Source: Beta vulgaris subsp. vulgaris (Eukaryota; Streptophyta; Magnoliopsida; Caryophyllales; Amaranthaceae). Taken from it: DNA of 64,000 bases. This document shows, in pieces, positions 58,701 through 64,000 of this stretch. The stretch lies in contig NC_079205.1 in the NCBI RefSeq assembly GCF_026745355.1, positions 36,683,545-36,747,544 of the forward strand. Direction: 5' to 3'. The position numbers were made by a program, and so were the translations under genes. Under the pieces are notes generated by a model, which was not told where the DNA came from, made no database searches, and was given only the letters and a program-made list of their open reading frames with translations. Every line of letters begins with the position of its first letter. Positions within the stretch are counted from its first letter, which is position 1.

Positions 58701-61700
58701 AGATAATGCCATCTTCAGAGCCATGTCAAGGGCATCAGCAAGTGCTCTATCGCCATATAGTTCAAATACACCAAAATTGACATAGTTTCCGCCAAGGGCT
58801 ACATTTGAAAGTACGCACAGCAGAAATAATTAATAAAGGAACATCCTAGAATCAGAAAGTGCTTTAACATGTAGCAAGAAAACCATGACCATACTAAAAT
58901 TGAATTATTCAACCAGATTACAAATTCAAGTATATTTGATTTTGATTTCCTTTTTTCTTTTTTACGTTAAATAAATTTTCTGCTGCTATAGCCATCACAG
59001 AGGGGAACGCAGGAGAGGGAAATGGAGAGCAGGGGAACGAGCAGAAGGGGAGGGATGAAGTGAGCTTGTATTTTCCTTCCAAACATTTTCAATATCGGAA
59101 TGATTTTGTCTATTTATAAGGGAAGGAAAATGAATCCTTCCAATTCTCTTCCCTTCTGTCACCCCGAAGTCATACCCAAATGAGGGAAGATAAATCCCTC
59201 ATTTTCTCTTTCCTCTCTTTCCCTCCAAATAACCTATCCAAAGTTCCAAACACACTGCTACACATTACAAATATTTCTCTCAAGTTCCATTGTGTTTGGT
59301 AACTCATTGAATTATCATGGATTGAGTAATTAGAGAAGACTGACAAAGGAGACAAACCAGATGAGAGGGGCACTAACACTATGAGACAGAGTGTAGTCTT
59401 TACGACGACATGATATAGTTGATTTTTAATCAGCGCATAAGAGTTCCAGCCTTAAAGTGGAAATGGCATAGTAATACACATATCTAGATTGACAGGCCAT
59501 TGGTCTCTAACAATCACACGATCTGCAAAGCTGTTTTTTTTTTGTTCTTATGGAGCTGATTAACTTCTTATCTACAAAACTGGCAGGTAAAAAGTTGATT
59601 TTGATATAAAAATAGGAGGCACCAAAAAAACTCCCATGGAGTTGATTACGACCAACATCTCTACAAAAGCAGTGAATATCTCACAGTTAATTATTTCTAG
59701 GGATGTAGTCGCTTTTGGCACATTGTAAGGAAGCTTGCATGCATGGATCACACCCTTTCTTTTCCGTTCCTTTATTAATGGGAGCTGGATTTTCTTTTGC
59801 CGGAAAGCATAACAAGCACGTGGCTAGAGACATGCTCCTCCGACTACTGGCTGAAGCTGAAGCAAATATTATCAGAGTAACAGGAAAAAAAGTGATGGCT
59901 GGGAATGTGAGAGCTAGAGTTGGCAAGAGTCGTCACTTAATATCAACTACTTCACATCTAGCTGAGGCATTCGCTGTCTCGAGCAAGCACAAATAAAGAT
60001 TATTTGCTTGACCACCCAACCTAACTAAAATTTGATCATGTCAAGTGAGAACATAATAGTTATTTTTGGAGAAGAATTGTGATAGCCCTATTATGTTGCA
60101 TGAACATTTCCATGTAAAAGTACTACATACTGCATGAATAAGGAAATTTGATAAGTGCAGGCCAAACATATGGCGATTGGAGAATGTCCTAAAAAATGGA
60201 TGAGTTCCACACATTTGTGTAGGATCACACGATGGAGGTCTAATACCTAGTACTTGAAATTATTTGAGCAAGTTACTATAGCCTGAGGAGTTGAGGCACA
60301 CATGCCAGAAGAATATCTGGCATAATGTGAATGATCATGAGCAAAAGCTAATCTGTTGCTTTAAAGGCTTTAAAAAAGAGGTAAAGCCTTCCTTTTCCTT
60401 TTAGCTTTAAATATAATTCATCGAGTTATATTTTTTTGTAGGGTAGGATGTAGGTTACATACTGCAACGGGGATTAAGCCTTACCATGGTGGTTAAGGGG
60501 AATCAGTGTCTGATTCTCATTTGTAATTTAGAGACCATAAGATCCTTTTCCACTCTAATAATGTTCAGAAATTAACAAAAGTCTTAATACCTTGAGATCT
60601 TTGAGGCGGTGTCTCCTACGCCATATTCAGCTTTTCCTGAATGTGTTTGTCTCTAAGTGAGAAGCAACCCTAAGTTTACAATTATCTTACCAAGGGGTCC
60701 CCTTCAAGGATAGCCCAAGGAAAATCTTTATTGGGAACCCTAGGGAGGAAGTTTTAAGAGCAAGTGAATACAGCCTACTTACTTATTTCCTATCTCTTTG
60801 CGGGCTTTGATGGTGGGGGGGGGGGGGGGGAATATATTAGTCTTGTTTCTCTACTGTTGTCTGTCTATCTATCACTCTTCAACAGAGAACTTCTTGCATG
60901 ATAAATCTTTGTGCATGGACCTAAAGAAGGTGAACTGGTTACAATATAAGACATAGAAAAACCTCTCTTTGCAGGAAATCCTGACATCAGTTCCATATTT
61001 CTTCTAATCACAGAAACAGGTTTGACCTCTAAAGGAGCAGCTAAAATTCCCTCAAGACATCGTAATTCATCTAATATTTCTTGTTGCGCTACAAAAGCAT
61101 GCGCTGAGTTTCTTAAATTTGTCTAATATTCTGGGCTTTCTTTGGCTACGATAGGTTACTTGGATTCTCCAATTTACCTCAAGTACAAGTGTCAACTCTT
61201 GAACTCTTTCGACACTTCATCTTGGGAAAATCATGGAGAAGTTTCATAAAATAAACGAGTCACGCACTTAGACATGTACCCATACCCGACATGGTTATCC
61301 GAGTCAGAGCAACATAGGCTACGGTACAGCCTAGGTGGCAAACAATTTTACTTTCTTAGATTTCTAACAGGACAAATGATTTAAGTTTCTCTCATTTGAG
61401 AAAAGCATCATAATTCTGTCATTTTTTAAAAATAATTGTGTTGTCTGCACTAGTTGGACTCCAAATGTCAGCAGTAAATTCCTTTCTTGAACTTCATACG
61501 AACATAACAAGATGCCTTGCTGCCAACTATTTGGATTATATTCTTGCAGGCTGCAGCACAACTGTGACAAATCAGCCAAAACAGCTCGTTTTTTCAACTT
61601 GCTGAACTGCATTGACCAAGTCATAAAGGCCTTTAAGTATCAGCCAATACGGTCAATACAGAGCTAATACAGCTAATACAAGGCCATTACTGGACAATAC

Positions 61701-62482
61701 AAACAATATAAGAATCATACTGCATCAACCATGCTATGCACAGCATGCAATAAAATATACCATCGCTATGTGGATCCATCATCACAATTGCAAATACAAT
61801 TACATTTTAGATCTCTGGTCCATCCAGAAATTTTTTCTTTCTTTCATGATTTCATGCATCTGAAATTCTGATTGCAAACATGTGCACTTTGCGCGAAGCA
61901 GCTACGTTTAGTTTTTTTTACATAAGAACGGTGACTATCATCCCAATGCATGCTCAAAATATTAGCCTTGTAGTACTATTATAAATAAAAGACCATATAA
62001 TATTAATAGTATCCGGTCACGAAAAATGAGGCTGCCATTGAAAAGGTATTATGCAAGACACGAAAGATAAAGTCAGAAAAAGGAAAGTGGGGAAACTAGG
62101 AATCAAGACAGAAAGACAAAAATAGTAGCTTGTCAAGACTACATATTGCTTTTGAATACCAAAACAGTTTTAACGGCCTTTGATTTCTCACAAATAGGCT
62201 TCTTTTATGTCATGCAGGTAGAAAATTTCACAACTCTTGGAGATCAGTACAGATACTCTCACCTCTTGTAAGTATACTTAAGCAAATCCATGTGCCCTTG
62301 TACTTGAATGAATATATATCGGGTGCATTAGGAAGAGATAGTATTCTTGAGCCGTAAGCTACTATCAATTTGCTTACTTCTCGGAAAAGTAGTATTCCAT
62401 TTGCCGATGAGGAGTCGAAGGTCAGACGTTGGGCTTTGTTTAGCACAAATTCAGCCATGAATTTTAATAGTGGGGTTGTAAC
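49709..62482 (-). CDS. XPO7: Exportin-7-like nuclear transport receptor, last seven exons
   Basis: Seven GT/AG exons on the minus strand read in one phase: 62482-62263, 58798-58668, 56095-55949, 55696-55568, 54578-54480, 51382-51344 and 49846-49709 (stop TAA). Together they give 300 residues. Conserved exportin-7 blocks are [96 protein letters not shown] and [18 protein letters not shown]. The C-terminal exon ends FRHDFRLK. Exportin-7 is an importin-beta-type HEAT-repeat receptor that binds RanGTP and carries proteins through the nuclear pore; the family is about 1050 residues, so only the C-terminal ~30% is here. One exon is just 39 bases. Introns reach about 3.5 kb and hold a dead gypsy element and tandem repeats. 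The 5' exons should lie beyond 62483, probably past the window. Confidence 0.94.
50055..50372. mobile_element. Stowaway-type MITE in an exportin-7 intron
   Basis: Left end CTACCTCTGTATTTTCTTAATTGTTA; right end TAACAATTAAAAGGAAACGGAGGGAG, which pair as imperfect inverted repeats. TA flanks at 50053-50054 and 50373-50374. Length 318 bp, inside the intron between the last two exons. Confidence 0.82.
50373..51343 (-). other. Intron sequence of exportin-7
   Basis: AT-rich intron between the last two exons; nothing else recognised. Confidence 0.5.
52240..53290 (+). pseudogene. Ty3/gypsy protease-RT relic in an exportin-7 intron
   Basis: Broken frames read as the end of a protease ([13 protein letters not shown], about 52270), a spacer, then [18 protein letters not shown] (about 52800) and [25 protein letters not shown] (about 52960-53040). 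Decayed continuation lies about 53150-53290. Many stops. The catalytic YVDD/FIDD box is only partly visible (LLHRQYLG in frame 1, in place of FFIDNIL). It is opposite to the exportin strand. Flanks are related: CAAACTCCCAAAGC...CTCAATAATTTTCTT at 51885-51931 and again at 53297-53341. Confidence 0.82.
53342..54479 (-). other. Intron between exportin-7 exons
   Basis: Holds a plus-strand 67-codon frame (53786-53989) with a poly-Lys/Glu start and no family. No domain seen. Confidence 0.4.
56096..58667 (-). other. Intron of exportin-7
   Basis: About 2.6 kb. A minus-strand coding-like but frame-broken stretch at 56760-57120 reads [20 protein letters not shown] in one frame; I do not recognise it. 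The plus frame 57211-57447 ([20 protein letters not shown]) is unrecognised. 57399-57676 is a tandem duplication. Confidence 0.4.
57399..57676. repeat. Tandem duplication, about 142-bp unit
   Basis: AGATGTGACTAAGATTTA begins both copies (57399 and 57541), and TGTGAATCTACTA ends both. The copies differ at about 15-20 positions with a short deletion, so the duplication is old. Confidence 0.88.
58799..62262 (-). other. Largest exportin-7 intron
   Basis: About 3.5 kb. It contains a plus-strand frame of 93 codons (59715-59996) described among the findings and a G tract at about 60815-60830. No transposon was identified in it. Confidence 0.45.
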
Positions 62483-64000
62483 CTGTAAAAACATTCTCCT
62501 GCATTAGGCTAAAATATTCGGATTACATACTATAATCAGGATAAATGATAACATGAAGGGCTAGAGTAGAAGCACAAAATGAAATAGGATACTCAAGGAC
62601 CATGAATGATGAAACACACATGACATTGTCACAATTTTACTTTCTTACAAGAACGCTATTGTTGACTTATTAGCTTCCAATTTTCAAAGTTCCATAATTA
62701 TATCAGATTCTCATAAAACTTATGTGATCAAATATATCTGGCAAAATTAACAAGTAGGATCTTATAGATTTTTTAGGAAGTGTTTTAATGGAACACTCAA
62801 TAGATTTAGTTTAGGTTTCTCTGTATCCATAACCTATACTTTCACAGTCACGTTTTTTCCAAGTCCATATCACATTTGTTCAGGTATCTGCATTCATTTC
62901 AGTGTAGCCTAGCTGGTTATCTCTAGAAGAGCAGCAGCTGAACTTGCCGCACCAGCATGAAAAGTGCTCATTTTGGTGCGTGACATGGCATTGAATCTCC
63001 AGCCTGTATGATGAACAAAGTTTTCCACCACCGCATTCGTCATACGTAGAATCTCACAAGATATTCAGAGGATTTCTGGAAGACACAAAGCCCGAGGTTC
63101 TAGTGATGGCGCATACCCTAAACTAGACTAGCCTTATACTGAAAAACTAAGAAGACGTTAGAGAGAGAACTAGGGATCAGCAAGCAAACACACACATCAG
63201 TAATTTCAAATTCATATTACTCAGCCTGGATACAAGGCTACTCTGCTTTGCATCTAGCAGATATCCTGGCTCCCTTATCTGTAAGCAAGCCTCCTATTCA
63301 TAGACAGCAGGACACAGGCGATACAGCCTAACCACATAAGTAATTAAACATCCCCTACGCATAAATACCCATTTCCCTACTAGGAACAGCTGCCCACTTC
63401 ACCACTAACTCTTATCCCATGTTAAAAGCAGAATTCTCCTTGCCCACAACCTTTAGTGCCTTGACTCCTTAGTGTTGGAAATAATTACCTTTTAATACTT
63501 CCCCTTAAATGCAGGTTTTCTATTTCATAGGAGGCATGAATGATAATACACACGGGCATCAAAGCCAGCCTACAAAAGACAGGGGTCCAACGTAATGACA
63601 CTCACGGCCACAGAACAAGCCAATTGGGTCTTATTGGTGGCTTGGTACCATGGAATAAAAACTCGCCCCATCTGTTACGTAACACCTATACTAAACCTAT
63701 TTTCAACTTGCCGTTCTGTAAAATTTTGTTATGTAACGCCAAAATGAAATTCACGGCCTTCTCGCCTCGATGTCCATTATATAATGCTAACTTGCCGCGT
63801 TAGAACATCTTTTTTCTCACATTACATCCGTTACCTGTTAGAATTGGCCAAAAAAAGAGAAGACAAAAACATACATTGCAACTAGAAAAAACAATGTGCC
63901 CACACTATATAAGGGAGCGACTGTGACATGGGCTTTGAAGTTGGGTAATGTATATGAGATAGTGTTTGTATAATAGGATAAAGCACTCGATTAAGTAATT
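62483..64000. other. Upstream intron or transposon DNA
   Basis: The exportin coding sequence should continue upstream, but no preceding exon was recognised here. The block 62990-63820 is less AT-rich than its flanks and may be an inserted element; no partner repeat was found. The 87-codon plus frame at 63540 has no family match. Confidence 0.4.

Noticed and set aside
60813..60832. G tract as a regulatory G-quadruplex
   Set aside because: Single homopolymer run in an intron; no arrangement of separate G tracts was seen.

Overview
The window is nuclear DNA of a flowering plant. It is AT-rich and intron-containing, with copia elements primed from the initiator-Met tRNA, L1-type LINEs, CACTA, Helitron, Stowaway and SINE copies. 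A Caryophyllales source (beet, spinach, amaranth or quinoa relatives) is an inference from the knottin-type gene and repeat style and is not proven. There is no prokaryotic gene organisation, CRISPR array or canonical tRNA/rRNA gene.

Only two host genes are well supported. (1) At 6423-8679 (+) a three-exon gene encodes a 102-residue secreted protein with two tandem six-cysteine knottin domains, one per exon. (2) At 49709-62482 (-) lie the last seven exons (300 codons) of a plant exportin-7-like nuclear transport receptor; its 5' part runs off the right edge or was not recognised. A short piece of a methionine sulfoxide reductase A gene (25444-25653, -) looks like a pseudogene or captured fragment.

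The rest is mostly mobile DNA. 1-3473: a duplicated repeat unit, one copy split by a Helitron (44-637) whose empty site survives in the other copy; a SINE with perfect target duplication; a LINE RNase H tail. 3474-9840: MITEs, tandem repeats and the knottin gene. 9841-20500: old LINE pieces, an unpaired CACTA-like end, and a Ty3/gypsy gag region interrupted by a copia element (12584-17714, TSD GATTG). 20811-22119: a non-autonomous CACTA element (TSD AGG). 23688-33162: Stowaway copies, a truncated LINE beside the MsrA fragment, and a full-length LINE with TSD (28269-33145, -). 33163-38035: microsatellites and AT-rich spacer. 38036-43246: a young, nearly intact copia element (TSD TAGGA) whose single reading frame carries one UGA. 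43666-48480: another LINE (-). 49700-62500: exportin-7 exons separated by long introns holding a dead gypsy polymerase, a Stowaway-like copy downstream, and a tandem duplication.

The elements give relative ages: the copia at 38036 has nearly identical LTRs; the copia at 12584 is older and sits inside an older gypsy element; the gypsy relic in the exportin intron is oldest. Exon boundaries were placed by hand from GT/AG sites, reading frame and family conservation. No database search was run.
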